A DNA stretch of 64,000 nt from Cercophora sp. LCS_1 (lineage: Eukaryota; Ascomycota; Sordariomycetes; Sordariales; Lasiosphaeriaceae), in assembly GCA_036250225.1 (NCBI GenBank), contig JAPZLL010000053.1:1-64000 (forward strand), written 5' to 3'. Below are positions 19,878-31,167 of the stretch, piece after piece (positions within the stretch are counted from its first letter, which is position 1; the number at the start of each line of letters is the position of its first letter). Both the position numbers and the translations under genes were made by a program. The notes under the pieces were generated by a model. It was not told the origin of the DNA. It ran no database searches and saw only the letters and a list, made by a program, of their open reading frames with translations.

Positions 19878-20138
19878 GCATTGCTTGACCTCCTCGATGT
19901 GATAGACGTGAAGTCGGGATTCGAGACGGTCGCCAGATAACGCCGAGGGCAGGAGCTCGAGTAGCCGGATATGGCTGCCGGGAGGGAGTGGTGAGTAAAA
20001 GGGCCCCGACGATCCCGTGCTGTCAAGTTTCGGCCCGAAGGGAAGGGGCAAGATGTCCTTGTCGCCTTCGCGGTCCCGGGCCTTCGTCCATCTGGAGTAA
20101 TCGAGTGATGGGACTTTGTTCCCGTCAACAAGCTCCAT
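19866..20138 (-). pseudogene. Truncated HET-gene 5' fragment
   Basis: From the ATG at 20138 the minus strand encodes about 90 residues with the N-terminus of a HET protein: FYSPLPPGSHIRLLELLPS, then LHVYHIEEVKQCYEAL, the last being the start of the YEALSYxWG motif. At that point, about 19866, HET homology stops and the sequence becomes the antisense of the broken DUF3669 gene. The frame stays open further (to 19140) but only as a shadow of that gene. WVDAICIN and everything later is absent, so the fragment cannot make a HET domain. Confidence 0.8.
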
Positions 20139-20867
20139 GATATGGCGACCCCTGAACGAATTCCCGTGGCTCTCGAGACTGAATATACTCTCTACGCCTC
20201 GTTAGAAAACGGCAACTGGCTACACGTAATTATTACTCGGCCCATGATAATTTCAACGTACGCTGCAGCGTGCTCTGTAGAGTTTGCGCATAATAGCTCT
20301 CAGCCGACCTGTTCTCGGGTTGGTCAAGAAACGCTAAACTCGACCTTTGCTCCATCCTTGCGTGCTGAAGTTGCGCGTTCAACCCTGCCAGTGCGGTTGG
20401 CGGAGGATGAAGGAATAGATGGCATCCTCTCTCTTTAGCTTCTTCAATCCGGCGCACGCGGTTTCTACCGTGGCAGTGCGAACCCTGACGCGCCCGCGAC
20501 AACGTCGCTGGCTAGTCTCTGTCGTCACCAGCCAACTGGTCTGGTCGCTGGATAGAGCCGTAAACAGTTAGCGCCGATTACGCGAATTCGAAACGCCGTT
20601 GTTGGCATTGTTTTGCTGGGTGCCTCAGAAGCATGTGCTTCCGGAGTGCAGTCGCTGCAAAGAGAAAGCCTGTTGTTTTGCCCTAAATTTGCTTTCACCA
20701 AAACCCCCAGTCGCATTGGCTCGCAGTCACCTGACGTGTTCCAGGCATCATGCAATTGAGCCAGCCGTGCAGGCAGCATCGAGCGGGGAAACGAGCCATC
20801 TGCAAGTCCACGGAAATGGGTGTTTTGGCTGGGACTACTACCGTCTTCCCCCTCCAGTTGTCACCAA
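20139..20867. other. Divergent promoter region
   Basis: About 730 bp between the HET fragment and the intact HET gene, which point away from each other. No gene or repeat is supported here. Confidence 0.5.
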
Positions 20868-22766
20868 ATGCAGCCCCTGTACGAACCGCTTGACCGGTCC
20901 TCTGCCGAGATACGACTCTTGACACTGCTACCCGGCGAGGCTGCAGTGCCCTTGCGCTGTGAGCTGCGTAAGGTTTCACTAAGCAGCATAGCGTGTCCGC
21001 AGTACCACGCCCTTTCTTACGCTTGGGGTGACACAAGCAAAAAGAGGGCGGTTGTTGTCAATGGACGCATTGTATTGGGTACTATTAGTCTGGAGGCCGC
21101 GCTCCGGCGCCTACGGTACCAATTTCGTCCGCGAACTCTCTGGGTTGATGCCATCTGCATCAACCAAGACGACGTCCTGGAAAAAAACCACCAGGTGCCG
21201 CTGATGGGCCGAATATATCGCAAAGCATCCTTGGTTGTCTCATGGCTTGGCGAATCCAACTCCGACACCGAGGCGGTACTCGCCTTCGTTTATGGCTTAG
21301 GTCCCGACAAATTTGGCCTTCCCAAGCTCGCGCCGAACAAGCCCTTCCCCAGATTCATGCACAGGTTCGGGAACTTGGAGACGGCCAAACTAGAAAAGGT
21401 GTCGTTCGGAATCACGGACATATTGTGCCGTCCCTACTGGAGTCGCATGTGGACATTCCAGGAAGCCTTCCTCGCCCAGTCCGAGCCGATGTTGTTGTGC
21501 GGGCACCTTTCGATACGCCATCAAGACATATGGAGAGCGTCCGAGTTCGTGTCAGCCCGCCTGTCGTGGGAATACGCGTTCTACCGTCGGCAGTTGACAA
21601 TCAGCAAACCCGATCCGAACAACACTACCGCTCTCTTACTGCGCAAAGTTCCGAATATTCTCGTGGATAAATTATCCTCCTCCGCCCTCCGGTTTCAGGC
21701 GCCCTTCCTCTCGGAGTTTCTCGTCACGACCTCTACTCGCAAATGCCAAGACCCCAGAGACCGAGTATACGCGCTCTACGGCCTGTTGCCTGATCTCCAA
21801 GCTCAGTATCCCCCCGATTATACCAAGGAGCCCAAGCGCATTACTCTTGATGCTCTCATATACGCAGCAACATCGGGACGCGGGAGACAGGAAGGCCTGC
21901 TCTTGCTCCTGGAAGCGCACTTTCTCTACGAGAACCGCCTGACCGACACCAAATATCCCTCGTGGCTCCCCAACCTAGCCGATGCCATCAACGAGGCCGA
22001 CTCATGGACGACGCCAGACAGATACCACTCTTTTGCACAGCTCAACCCGAGCTACCAGCCCTCTGATGGCATCGATACACGCATGATCCGGGAAGGGCTG
22101 GTACGAATCAAGGGAAGATCCTTCGGTTCATGTACCACAGTGATCACATTGCCACAAGACGATGTAAAGCTCATCCGCCAGCTGTGCCAGCTGCTGCTAG
22201 ACGATCCGTCCGAGCTTGGGCTGCCTGCTGATAGCGATGAGGCCCAGCCCCTGCGCTCACGTGTCGTCAAGGCCCTGTCGTCGCACGACTTTGTCGGTGC
22301 CTGGCCATGTGAAAACATCGAGGAGGTGTTTGCCGAACTGAGCGCGGTGCTGTCCCTGGCGACAATGCCAACAAAGGTACCCTTGCCGGTGCGCTCGTCG
22401 CTATTATCAGCGCCCAGCTTGCTGGGCTGGTTGCCGCCGGGCAGGGGTGCCGCGCAATATGCCTTGCAGCTCTTCGGTGTGCCGTCAGTGGTGCGCAAGC
22501 TTCAGGGCAAGGCTGTACTGAAGCTGTCGAGCGGCGCGTTTGCCGTTGGTCCTGGTCTCGTTGAGGTTGGTGACGAGGTCATTGCAACCTGCGCGATGAC
22601 GCCCTATGTCGTGAGGCATACGGGGAGAAGGAGAGGTGAAGATGAGTTATACCAGCTTGTGGGGATGGCGTATGTGGATGGTGTGATGGATATTGACGGC
22701 GATGACCGCTTCTCAAAGGGGGTGCTAACTAAACAACAGGAGGAACGCTGGTTGGGACTTGTTTGA
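20868..22766 (+). CDS. HET-domain protein
   Basis: Intronless gene for 632 residues. The ATG at 20868 (MQPLYEPLDR) is taken as the start because HET proteins of this type begin with such a short lead into AEIRLLTLLPGE; the frame stays open upstream to 20820. Motifs: YHALSYAWGD (46-55), LWVDAICINQDD (91-102), VPLMGRIYRKASLVVSWLGE, RPYWSRMWTFQEAF and RDRVYALYGLLPDLQ, which together cover the full HET domain; YPSWLPNL follows. The C-terminus GPGLVEVGDEVIATCAMTPYVVR and YQLVGMAYVDGVMDID is the usual tail. Expected role: incompatibility-type cell-death signalling in the cytoplasm. It is divergently placed to the truncated HET piece at 19866-20138. Confidence 0.92.
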   Translation: MQPLYEPLDRSSAEIRLLTLLPGEAAVPLRCELRKVSLSSIACPQYHALSYAWGDTSKKRAVVVNGRIVLGTISLEAALRRLRYQFRPRTLWVDAICINQDDVLEKNHQVPLMGRIYRKASLVVSWLGESNSDTEAVLAFVYGLGPDKFGLPKLAPNKPFPRFMHRFGNLETAKLEKVSFGITDILCRPYWSRMWTFQEAFLAQSEPMLLCGHLSIRHQDIWRASEFVSARLSWEYAFYRRQLTISKPDPNNTTALLLRKVPNILVDKLSSSALRFQAPFLSEFLVTTSTRKCQDPRDRVYALYGLLPDLQAQYPPDYTKEPKRITLDALIYAATSGRGRQEGLLLLLEAHFLYENRLTDTKYPSWLPNLADAINEADSWTTPDRYHSFAQLNPSYQPSDGIDTRMIREGLVRIKGRSFGSCTTVITLPQDDVKLIRQLCQLLLDDPSELGLPADSDEAQPLRSRVVKALSSHDFVGAWPCENIEEVFAELSAVLSLATMPTKVPLPVRSSLLSAPSLLGWLPPGRGAAQYALQLFGVPSVVRKLQGKAVLKLSSGAFAVGPGLVEVGDEVIATCAMTPYVVRHTGRRRGEDELYQLVGMAYVDGVMDIDGDDRFSKGVLTKQQEERWLGLV

Positions 22767-23238
22767 CCTTTGTGCATGGAAGCAGCGCCAGCCGGCACAC
22801 CTTTTGATAGCGGATTGGAGTAACGCAGTTCATGATGCTTGAAATGAAAATGTCACGCAATTTCGGTGCAACATTGTTTTCTCGCTACATCGCGGACACA
22901 GGCGCATCCTTCATTGCGTGCTGTCACCAGGCTCTCTGCAGCATAGGTATCTTTGAGCACCCAAACAATTATTTAACATATGGGTAGTTAGGACACGGTC
23001 TATTTTCCAGTAAAAAAAAAAAAGCATCCATTCGGTTTTTCTGGTCTGTCTCGAGCTTCCATGTTACCGGCCTGATGCATCCTGCAGCTGCAATGCAAGA
23101 AGTTGCACAAAGGCAAACATCAATCACATCACGTGAACGCATCACAAATCCTTTGGTTGTTTTGCTGCACTAGATTTCCCTTCCTTCCCCCGACAAACTT
23201 CCCCCAAACCCCATCAGTTGCTGCTTCCCATCTCCACA
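22767..23238. other. Intergenic region
   Basis: About 470 bp, the 3' region of the HET gene and promoter of the 2EXR-type gene; a 12-nt poly-A lies near 23012. No gene is seen. Confidence 0.5.
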
Positions 23239-24039
23239 ATGCCGATCACCTTTCCCGATCTCCCAGGGGAGCTGCGAAACGCCATCTACGAAGATGTCCT
23301 CACCTCATCTCTTCCGATCGAAATCTGTATCTGTAGGGGCTACGTACGTCGAACCAACCCCCCCGTGTCCGAGGACAGACAGCCTCCGTACGAGTGGGAG
23401 CCATCAGTCGAACCGCAACCAACCTGTCCCCACGTCGCCCTCGACCAACGCACCAGCATTCTCACCACCAACCGCCAGATAGACAAAGAGGCACGCCCTG
23501 TGTATTACCACAAAAACCAATTCCTGATCCACGCCGCTCCGGCGACAACTCTCCGCACGTTTCTGCAGCGCATCGGAAAGCAAAACGCCAGCTTCATCCG
23601 CCACCTATGCATCCCCTTCCCCCTGGTCGGGTTGCGTTTTGAGATCGGCAGCAGCATCGCCCGATCCGGCCGAACGTTCTTCACCTATAGGGGGAGGGTG
23701 TCGTTTCGCAGGAAATATGGCCCTCGTATCGTCAAGGATCCAAGTTCGGGCCTCGTTCCTCATCCGTCGGCCGAGACTATGCTCGCCATAATCAGCGAAC
23801 ATTGTACGAACCTGGATACGATCGAGACAGTTGCGGGGACGCTGTCGTCCGCTCCGCATCTGGACAACCTCGGCGTGGAAACGCAGGGGGTATTGTTTGC
23901 GCTCTCGCTGCTCCGGTCGTCAGTTCCATGGGCCGAACGGGTCGTTGTCAATCTCTCTGGTCCTCAAGATGGGAAAGATTGGGCTAAAATACAGACCGAA
24001 TGCCCCTGGGTCGTTGTTTGCCGTGTGCCAGGAGGATAA
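23239..24039 (+). CDS. 2EXR/F-box-like fungal protein
   Basis: Intronless gene for 266 residues; the ATG at 23239 starts MPITFPDLPGELRNAIYEDV, the L-P-x-E-L-R-N-x-I-Y signature of 2EXR/F-box-like fungal families right at the N-terminus. The expected second element, ILTTNRQIDKEARPVYYHKN, follows at about 80-100. The rest has no known domain. It is a divergent relative of 7212-8198. A possible ubiquitin-ligase adaptor role is only an analogy. The leader just before the start is pyrimidine-rich with CACAATG at the start codon. Confidence 0.8.
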   Translation: MPITFPDLPGELRNAIYEDVLTSSLPIEICICRGYVRRTNPPVSEDRQPPYEWEPSVEPQPTCPHVALDQRTSILTTNRQIDKEARPVYYHKNQFLIHAAPATTLRTFLQRIGKQNASFIRHLCIPFPLVGLRFEIGSSIARSGRTFFTYRGRVSFRRKYGPRIVKDPSSGLVPHPSAETMLAIISEHCTNLDTIETVAGTLSSAPHLDNLGVETQGVLFALSLLRSSVPWAERVVVNLSGPQDGKDWAKIQTECPWVVVCRVPGG

Positions 24040-24293
24040 TAGACAGGTTCGCCACGTCTGCTTGGGTAACACCAGCCTCGGCAGGGAATCTCAATTTTTA
24101 AGTCCCTTTTCGTCGACGATATGAAGGTCTATGATCCAAGCAAATGTGCTGTGATTCTAAAATTGAAAGTAGTATTACAACAGTATTACATGTCTCAAAA
24201 GCTTGGAATGGCTCTTGAAGGGTTTACCATCAACACAAGATAGAAAACTGATCACGACGCTCCAATATTACTCCCTACCCAACGCCGTTGTTG

Positions 24294-26425
24294 TCATTGC
24301 TGATGACTCTGCATATTTCCGTGGTTATCGCTGCCACCCAAGCTGAAATGGGCCTGCATATCCGGAACACCATGTTCAAAAACATCCTGTCCATGGAATA
24401 AACCCAGTTGCGCAAGCGCAACGTCCATGGGCAGGTCATCAGCGAGGACACCATCAGTGCCCCAGCTTGTCGTCGGCTCCCGATGGTCAACGACGGGGTG
24501 ATTCTGGAGCATGAAGTCGTGGCTGCCGATATTGGTCAAACCAAGCAAAGCGGAGTTTGCAGCCACAGTGTTGTCTTGCACTGCTTCGATAGGGCGAGAA
24601 ACTGGGGTTGGCTCCCTCAGGCCTCGCCTTCGAGTCGGGATTTCCCTGCACCGCTCCAGAAATCCCCTCAGCCAGTGTTCCACAATACGTTTGATACATT
24701 GTATCACCCTTGGCATTGACGAATCGTTCAGTTGGTCGGCGAGAATGATGGCGAGCTCGCCCCCCAATTGCGCATCGAAATAGGGGATTCGGGTGTCAAA
24801 CTCCACCAAGATCTCCTCAAGCTCAACCACTGGCAGAAAGCCTGTTCGACGTTAGTACTTTCTAAGTAAGATAGCTGTTTGTTGAACAAAAGGCCGACTC
24901 ACCGCTGTCCTTAGCTTTACCCTCTCCAAATACGACAAACCACAGTCGATGCCACGAATCGACTCTCTGGCCATCTCGCCGGGAGAGAAGATCTTTAGTG
25001 CGCTTAGTGATCCCATCCTCGAGACAGGTCATCACCGACGGCGATATCCGAAGGGGGCAGGCTTCAGGGCTCTGAAGATGCCGGCCTAAATCTTCCGCAG
25101 ACTCGAAATCCTGTCCGCATCGGCCGCAAGGAATCCGGCCGTGATAATGTTCCGAAGCGACGTGTTTCCTGTTTGCTGATGTCAGTGAAGCCCGAGATAG
25201 AGTGCTGGAACCTACTTTAGGTTTGACATGCCGACAAATGCCTGATTGGCACATTTTACGTGAGTCCTCACGTTGAAGACCTCCGGGCTCTGTTTCCGAA
25301 ATGGACAGGAGTACACCATCTCTATTGTATTTTTCACTTTGCTTGCCGGCCCAGTCTGGTCTTGGTCTTTGCGGTTTTGGCCGTCCGAATCTTCGTCGCC
25401 ATCATTTTTCCGTCGCTGCGGAGATCTCCTTCGACGTCGGATTGGGTTGTATCGCCTCCGTTTTCCATCTCCTTGCTGACAGGATCTCTCGTAGACCGGG
25501 GTCCATTGATCGGCGCCCGGGTTTGATCCGGTGCCCTCTGCCACCAAAGAGTGAGGAGCCTCGTTATCACGGGGCTCCTTCGCGGCCTTGGCTAACTCCC
25601 GGAGGTATGATGCCGTTATGTCAATGACCTTGTCGGACGGCCCCTGCGAGTCCAAGGAAATCCCGAGTGATCTCAAGGCAGTAGTGGCGACCTCAGCCGA
25701 CACTGCGTGCACCTCTACCTCTCCCTCTCCCCCAAGAATGTTATTGGGGCTTTGGACATCGGTATGCAGGATCGAAGAATCGGGTAATCGCGTGCTAAAA
25801 TGGTTGGCGTGGCTTGACAACGGTCAGTTTCGGTCCTTCGGGTTTCACGGGTCCCTACTTACGGTGTCGTTTCCGTCGTCTCGCCATTGCGTGTCCCTTG
25901 AACCACGAGGGCAGCACAGCCCAGATCGCTCCGTGCACCCCTGCCAGTCGCTTCCGATGTTGTGATGTGGTGACTCGGGATAGGGAGCTCAGTATGTGGA
26001 ACCGTCCGTCGTGGCTCCGCCTGAGAGAGGATCGTCGCATGCGGGAGAAGCGGCGCCTCTTCGGTCCCATCTCCGTCGTTACTTGCAACCGAAGACCCGA
26101 GAGCGGAGTCAGAATCGGACGAATCTGAACGTTTGTGCCTTGTGCTTGTGCCAGACAATTGTGCAAACGGGTGTAGGGTGCTGGCAGGCGTAACGTCCAA
26201 AGAGGTGATGGCCGTGATGGTCGTTGCGGGATCCTCGCCGGTCGCAACGGATGTGTTTGTCGGGTCTGCGAAATCTTCCAGCGCTCCGATGATTTTGCCC
26301 TGTTGGGTACCCTTCTGGGCAGTTGAGCCCGAGAGAAGGGGAAGGCGCCATGGTCTGTTGGTTTCAGATGGGTGCGTTCCTGCATCTGCAGACAGATTTC
26401 CTATAGAGGAAGCCATCGGCCGCAT
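24294..26425 (-). CDS. C2H2-like finger protein A
   Basis: Four exons: 26425-25863, 25812-25216, 25168-24903, 24841-24294 (introns of 50, 47 and 61 nt; GTAAGT/GTAGGT/GTGAGT donors, CTGAC and CTAAC branch points), about 657 residues; a start at 26416 is equally possible. The first 340 residues are disordered and Ser/Thr/Arg-rich, with a basic run RRRRSPQRRK. A finger region follows (about 350-430): YSCPFRKQSPEVF, then FVGMSNLKKHVASEH, then IPCGRCGQDFESAEDLGRHL and a closing Cys. This 'CPF...H..EH...C.RC...F.....L..H' layout is a common, poorly understood fungal family, often assigned a C2H2-type fold. The C-terminal part has VELEEILVEF and an amphipathic region but no known domain. A related gene (28272-30575) lies upstream on the same strand. 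Confidence 0.75.
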
Positions 26426-27498
26426 GGGAATCACAACTCAACTCCCGAAGGCGGCGCGTACCACGCAGTCGGGTCCGGGGAGGGACCGCACGGTTGGGAA
26501 CGTATGCAATTGGCACACACATCTGGGATGCGAACCATTTTTCATCGAGGCAAACTCCGCTGCCTCGGTGCGCGGCCAGCATTCTGCCATGGCACCCTGG
26601 TCCGGTTGCCTTGCTGTCAGCCCAGCAAAGACTGAAATCTCTTCAGCGCCTCGTTCCGTTGCCTTGCGGGTTCCCCTGTAAACATGGCTGTTCTGATTGG
26701 CTTAGGGAATTTGAGCTGACCTTCACCGGGCTCATCCACGATCGTGTGAAGATGAGAATGATGCCGGCTGTCGAGTGGCTAGGTCCCCTGATGCCAAGGG
26801 GAAAAACCTGCGATGTGGCTGCGATCACACCCCTGTCACAACACACAAGCACGCACCCCAGCTCGGAAGGCATTGGGACCTAGATAAGCCAGCCCCAACA
26901 CACACGACGGGACCCATCAGGCCTTCAACAAAGTCGCCCAGCCGCAAAGCCGTGAGAAAATCTCGTGGATCTGACGGTAGCTCGAGGGGCGTGTTCTGGA
27001 GTTTGGGCGCTATCGGGGGCTCAGGTCTCAGCATTGGTCCTCAAGTCGTGTGGTAGGATCCCTAGTCTCTCCGGCTGACGACACTGGGTGGGAGGCTCAT
27101 TATGCAAGGACCTGTGGTCGACCCAAAACCGATGTGCGCTGACGCCCTATCAAGCGAGTTTATTCTGCGCCCCCGGCCCCCTGGCTTCTTCACCTTCACC
27201 TTGTCCAGCTGGCAGGCAGTGGCGCTGCAGCGGGTTTCCTACCCGGACCACTCAGAGGGGGTCCTCCATCGTCCGCCTCTGTCACCGGTGTTGAAGCTAA
27301 ACTCAATCTTTCTGCGCTAGACATGGAAGGGTGACGTCCAAGGCATCTGACAATCAAGGACGGCTCATTGGCTCCCACAGTTTGACCTGAGTGAAAGCTG
27401 GCCCTGCTCAACGCCGCCAGAAAGCATCACCGAAAAGAACAACTCCCATTGGAGGGGGCAAAATATCGAGTGAGAGCCCGATGTTCATCATGAATCCG

Positions 27499-27506
27499 TA
27501 TATAAG
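27499..27506 (+). promoter_or_regulatory. TATA box candidate
   Basis: TATATAAG, about 120 bp before the ATG at 27623. It is one of the cleanest TATA boxes in the window and is the main reason to keep the small gene that follows it. Confidence 0.35.
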
Positions 27507-27622
27507 CACAAACAGAAACAACTGTGTTGCACTACTACGACGATCATTTTGCGCGCGATTCCCCCAAGAACTGCAAGGCATCAAGAGCAATTCGAACATT
27601 ACGTTCCAAGCCTTCGGCAAAC

Positions 27623-27946
27623 ATGACGTCAAACCCCCAAAACATGCCCCTGGCCTACACAGAACCAAAAGAACGCCACACCAACGCAAACCAGGCCAGG
27701 TATGCGCATGCCAGTCCATTTACGCCACAGATCGCACTACGACAAGTGGAACGACCCCAAACTGACCTACCAAACAGGAATACCAAGCTCCAGAATACAA
27801 TGCTCAGCCGATTGGTCTACGATACATCATCAATTCCTGATAGGCTCACCCAACGCACCTTGGGGCTGAGAGGTTCAGGCTTGGAGGCACAGCCTGGGAC
27901 CCAGCTTGAGATTGGAAAGCTCGACCCGGCAAAATCTAAACCATAA
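27623..27946 (+). CDS. Doubtful small gene with possible intron
   Basis: The ATG at 27623 opens a frame of 107 residues (MTSNPQNMPLAYTEPKERHT...). A good intron could be removed from 27700-27777 (GTATGC donor, ACTGACC branch point, AAACAG acceptor); its length of 78 nt keeps the frame, leaving 81 residues. No family is recognised. Support is the TATA box at 27499 and the splice signals; composition is not decisive. Confidence 0.22.
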   Translation: MTSNPQNMPLAYTEPKERHTNANQARYAHASPFTPQIALRQVERPQTDLPNRNTKLQNTMLSRLVYDTSSIPDRLTQRTLGLRGSGLEAQPGTQLEIGKLDPAKSKP

Positions 27947-28271
27947 ACCCGAAATCTGGAAAATCCATCACAACGGATGGACCGACAGGAATAGTTTGGT
28001 CCAGAGCCGGGTATGCCGGGGCTCGGAGGACGGAGGCTCGGGACCCACACCAGAGCCGAAACACCCCACATATGGACCGAGTCCGGTCCGGCCTGGGTCT
28101 TGGCAAGTCCGTCAAATAAGCCAGCATATTATAGGATGTCAGACGGAAAATCTACAGTACCATACACATTATGATTGATAATAATAATATACCCTGGGTG
28201 GTTTGTTATTTCATCGGGGACTTGCCTCTTCGTCAATTAAATACCTTTGCACCGTCAGGTACGTGCTTGCC

Positions 28272-30575
28272 TCATGACGCGCCGTCGCCGTCAGACACCC
28301 GACTCCCCCTTTCACCACCCATACTCGCCTCTTCCGACCCAGGCGGTTCCCCCCGTAGCAGCGCCTGCATCGCCGCCCTCAAATAAAGCCGAGCCTTGTC
28401 CTTATCCACCACCTTGGAGCCCTGCGTATTATCACTATCAATCATGGCCGCAAACAAGATCTCGAGCCGGAGGCCCTCGGCGTCATCCTGCGTCTTCCGA
28501 GGGACCGCAAAGTCTTGTCATGCTTCAGTGATTACTCTTTGAATGCCAACCCCAGATTTCAGACTCACATGGACTCGGCCGGTTCACACCAGGGAAGAGC
28601 ATGTCCCACATCATGTACCACCGCTCTTCTTCGGTCGTGGCCTTTTCCTTCTTCTTGGGCGTCTTTAGGGCTTGTCGAACGTGGTTGATCTTGTGAAACG
28701 GGACACCGTTTGGCAGGTTTGTTGACGGTTCGCAGGTGGTTTTAATGTGGGCGTCGAGCTCGGGTTCATCGTTGAAGACGCGCTTGCAGGTCTTGCATTC
28801 GTAGGAAAGGTGTTTTTCTTCGATATGTTCACTGTGGTGTTGTGAGTTGGGAGTGTGACGTGGAAGAGTGTGGGAGAGGATTGTATTGCACCTGAGTTCA
28901 GGAAGGGGAAACCCTGGCCCTTTGCATTCGCCTTTGCGGTGTACACGGGGGTTGAGGATGTTGAATGGGCACCTGAAGAGTCCTTTGGAACCTCTATGAG
29001 ATTCTTCTGTGTCCCCGGCGGGAAACTGGTAAAGAAGCGCTCGCATCTCTCCCGGGAGGGAATGAAGGGCTCTGATAGCCCTGTCGGGCGGTCCGAGGTC
29101 CGGATGGTTCGAGATGGCCTGTTCCACTCGTTGATCGAATTCTCCGAATAGACTTGACTCTTCGTCGTCTGATGATTCGGGAGTATCGATTGGCTGATGA
29201 TTGTCTTCTGCTTGTTGAACGGGAGTGTTGAGAGTTTCGGGGACCCCTGGCACAGAAGACGGTGGGCCGGCTGATGAGCCTTCGGTAGACCTTGGCTGCT
29301 GATTCGGGGCTTGAAACAGAATGGTCTGTTCCATGTGCGTGTACTGTCTGCCATCGGTGCGAGTGTATTCCCCGTAGAGCTCCTGAGGATATGAGAACCC
29401 GCTGAGAGTTCCAGGCTGGCTGACCATAGAATGCCGCGGAGAAGTTGCTTGTGCACCCAAAAGCTCGTTGTACCCCTTGCTTGGATCTATCCCTTGCTTG
29501 ATCATCTCGGGGATCTGAAATTTCGAAGCCTGAGCTTTTGTGTATGTCTTGTAAACTTCATCTAGCTGTCGTTGGAGGTAGCGAAGTTTGTCTTCCGTCT
29601 CGTCCGCTACGCTGCTAACAGCCCTGGTCTTGAGTGTCAGGTTCATGATCGTGATTTCCTCTGCAGCTCTGGACGTTAAATTTCTCGCCATGACGCCGAC
29701 ATCCCACTCGCTTATGCGTGCGGTGGGCTTGGTGTACTTGTAGGCCTTGAATCCCTGGTCCTTGCCGGCGCTGCTGCTGAAGATTAGTGCGTCTGTGTCA
29801 CCTTTTCGTGTAAGGGACCACGATAAGTCGACCACTGTTGGCCCAAGTTAGCTGCAGATGGCTTGCCACTTGGAGTTACGTTCTCACCTCTTGCTCTCAG
29901 CATCGTATAGCCGCCCTCATCACGGAAGAATGCAAACAATAGCGGTGATCTGTTGTGGTTGACAAACGTGTCCCGATCGCTTGATCCCGACGCGCCAGGG
30001 GAAGCGCTTTTTGCCTTGAAGAACGACCCTGGTCCTGACAGAATGGTAGACGAAGTCGATGTCCGGTAGAGACTAGCGGGAGGCGAGGCCAACGGCCCGT
30101 CTACCAGGTCTTCTGGAATCCATATCTGGATCTCGCCGTTTCCATAATATCGAGGGCTTTTGAACTCGCCTTTCTCGAGAAGTCGAGCTTTAAAGATGGC
30201 GCTACACGAGATTTGCTCGACATATGCAAAGGCCTTGTAGCCTGAGATGTATTCCTGAAACTTGAGGGCCGCCAACTTGATTGCGAACGTGTATCCTACG
30301 ATGAGTGACCCGGCCGCATCGTAGACACTCACCGTCCAGCCAGTGCTTGCTCGTGCGACGGCATAATTGAGGACAAAGCGATGGCTGGCATGGTTAAAGT
30401 GTCTCTCCATAACCCTGATGGGACTTGCAGTCGGATCAACAACGCGTATGACATGGTTGTTGGCAACAATGACTTCGAGGTCTGGCTTGAGGTGCGTGTT
30501 GGGTGGTCTGGGTGGCATCAACGGGAGCAACGCGATGGGCTCCTCGGCAGTTCTCTGGAGATGCATGTCAGACAT
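28272..30575 (-). CDS. C2H2-like finger protein B
   Basis: Four exons: 30575-29888, 29834-28892, 28831-28569, 28513-28272 (introns of 53, 60 and 55 nt), 711 residues. The N-terminal 165 residues form a compact, non-repetitive part (from DLEVIVANNHVIRVVDP to GNGEIQIWIPE) that I do not recognise. A predicted coiled coil (DETEDKLRYLQRQLDEVYKT, about 280-300) and a Gln/Ser/Pro-rich middle follow. The finger region is at about 515-585: LFRCPFNILNPRVHRKGECK, then SEHIEEKHLSYECKTCKRVF and ELDAHIKTTCEP, close in plan to finger protein A. EERWYMMWDMLFPG is the conserved element after the fingers in this fungal family ('EEKW..IY.ILFP'). The intron 2 junction falls within the finger region and restores its usual spacing. 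Likely intracellular; function unknown. Confidence 0.78.
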
Positions 30576-31167
30576 GGTGATAATGGAGACGAAAATTGAG
30601 TGGAGACCAAGGATGATTCGGTCCAGAGCAGAATGCCTTATCTAATGTGACCAAGGGAGGGTCGGACGGAAGGCTCCATGTCCAGGCGGACGCCAAATCG
30701 CTCAGGCCCCCCGTCGTCGGGCAGGCACCCCGCGCTTCGACGGTTTGCCATAAGGCTCTCTTTGGGGGGTTAGGTAACATTTACTGTGACTTGCACCGTC
30801 AGTGGCGCCGCGAAGCCCCTCCGATTGGGGTTAAGGTCGGTGAGAGGGACGGTAGGTTCAGCTTGGCGCGCCCAAAACCGCTGGTTGCATGCCCCCAGCC
30901 ACCGCCCGATTTCGGGCGACTTCAGTCCCGAGCTCATGCGGTCGGTATAAGGCTCTGGATGCCTTGGCTCTAAATACCCAAGACACGTTTGCCAAATGAT
31001 CTATGGCATTCGTGCCCCTCAAAACGCCAATACCCTCCAATTTGAAGAGGAATATTAGAGAGGGTAAAAACCAGCCGCTCAAGCGCTGTGAAAGGCCATT
31101 GCATTTCCTTCCTTGACGTGTTCTCTTGATTCAGAGGGCTTGATTGCTCTCAGTGAGACAAAACACC
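30576..31167. other. Divergent promoter region
   Basis: About 590 bp between finger gene B and the divergent permease gene. No gene or repeat is supported. Confidence 0.5.

Larger units (their letters stand above)
26426..28271. other. Intergenic region between the finger genes
   Basis: About 1.8 kb. One doubtful small gene (27623-27946) with a TATA box is listed separately. A GC-rich stretch rich in GGTCC/GGACC motifs at 27975-28110 recalls the repeat in the solo LTR at 220-736, but I could not align them convincingly. Confidence 0.4.

Noticed and set aside
19140..20138. 332-residue minus-strand frame read as one protein
   Set aside because: Only the first 90 residues are HET-like; the rest is the antisense of the broken DUF3669 gene and has no homology of its own.
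27975..28110. GGTCC-rich stretch as a second LTR copy
   Set aside because: It shares composition with the LTR repeat at 496-634, but I could not find matching termini or a target duplication.
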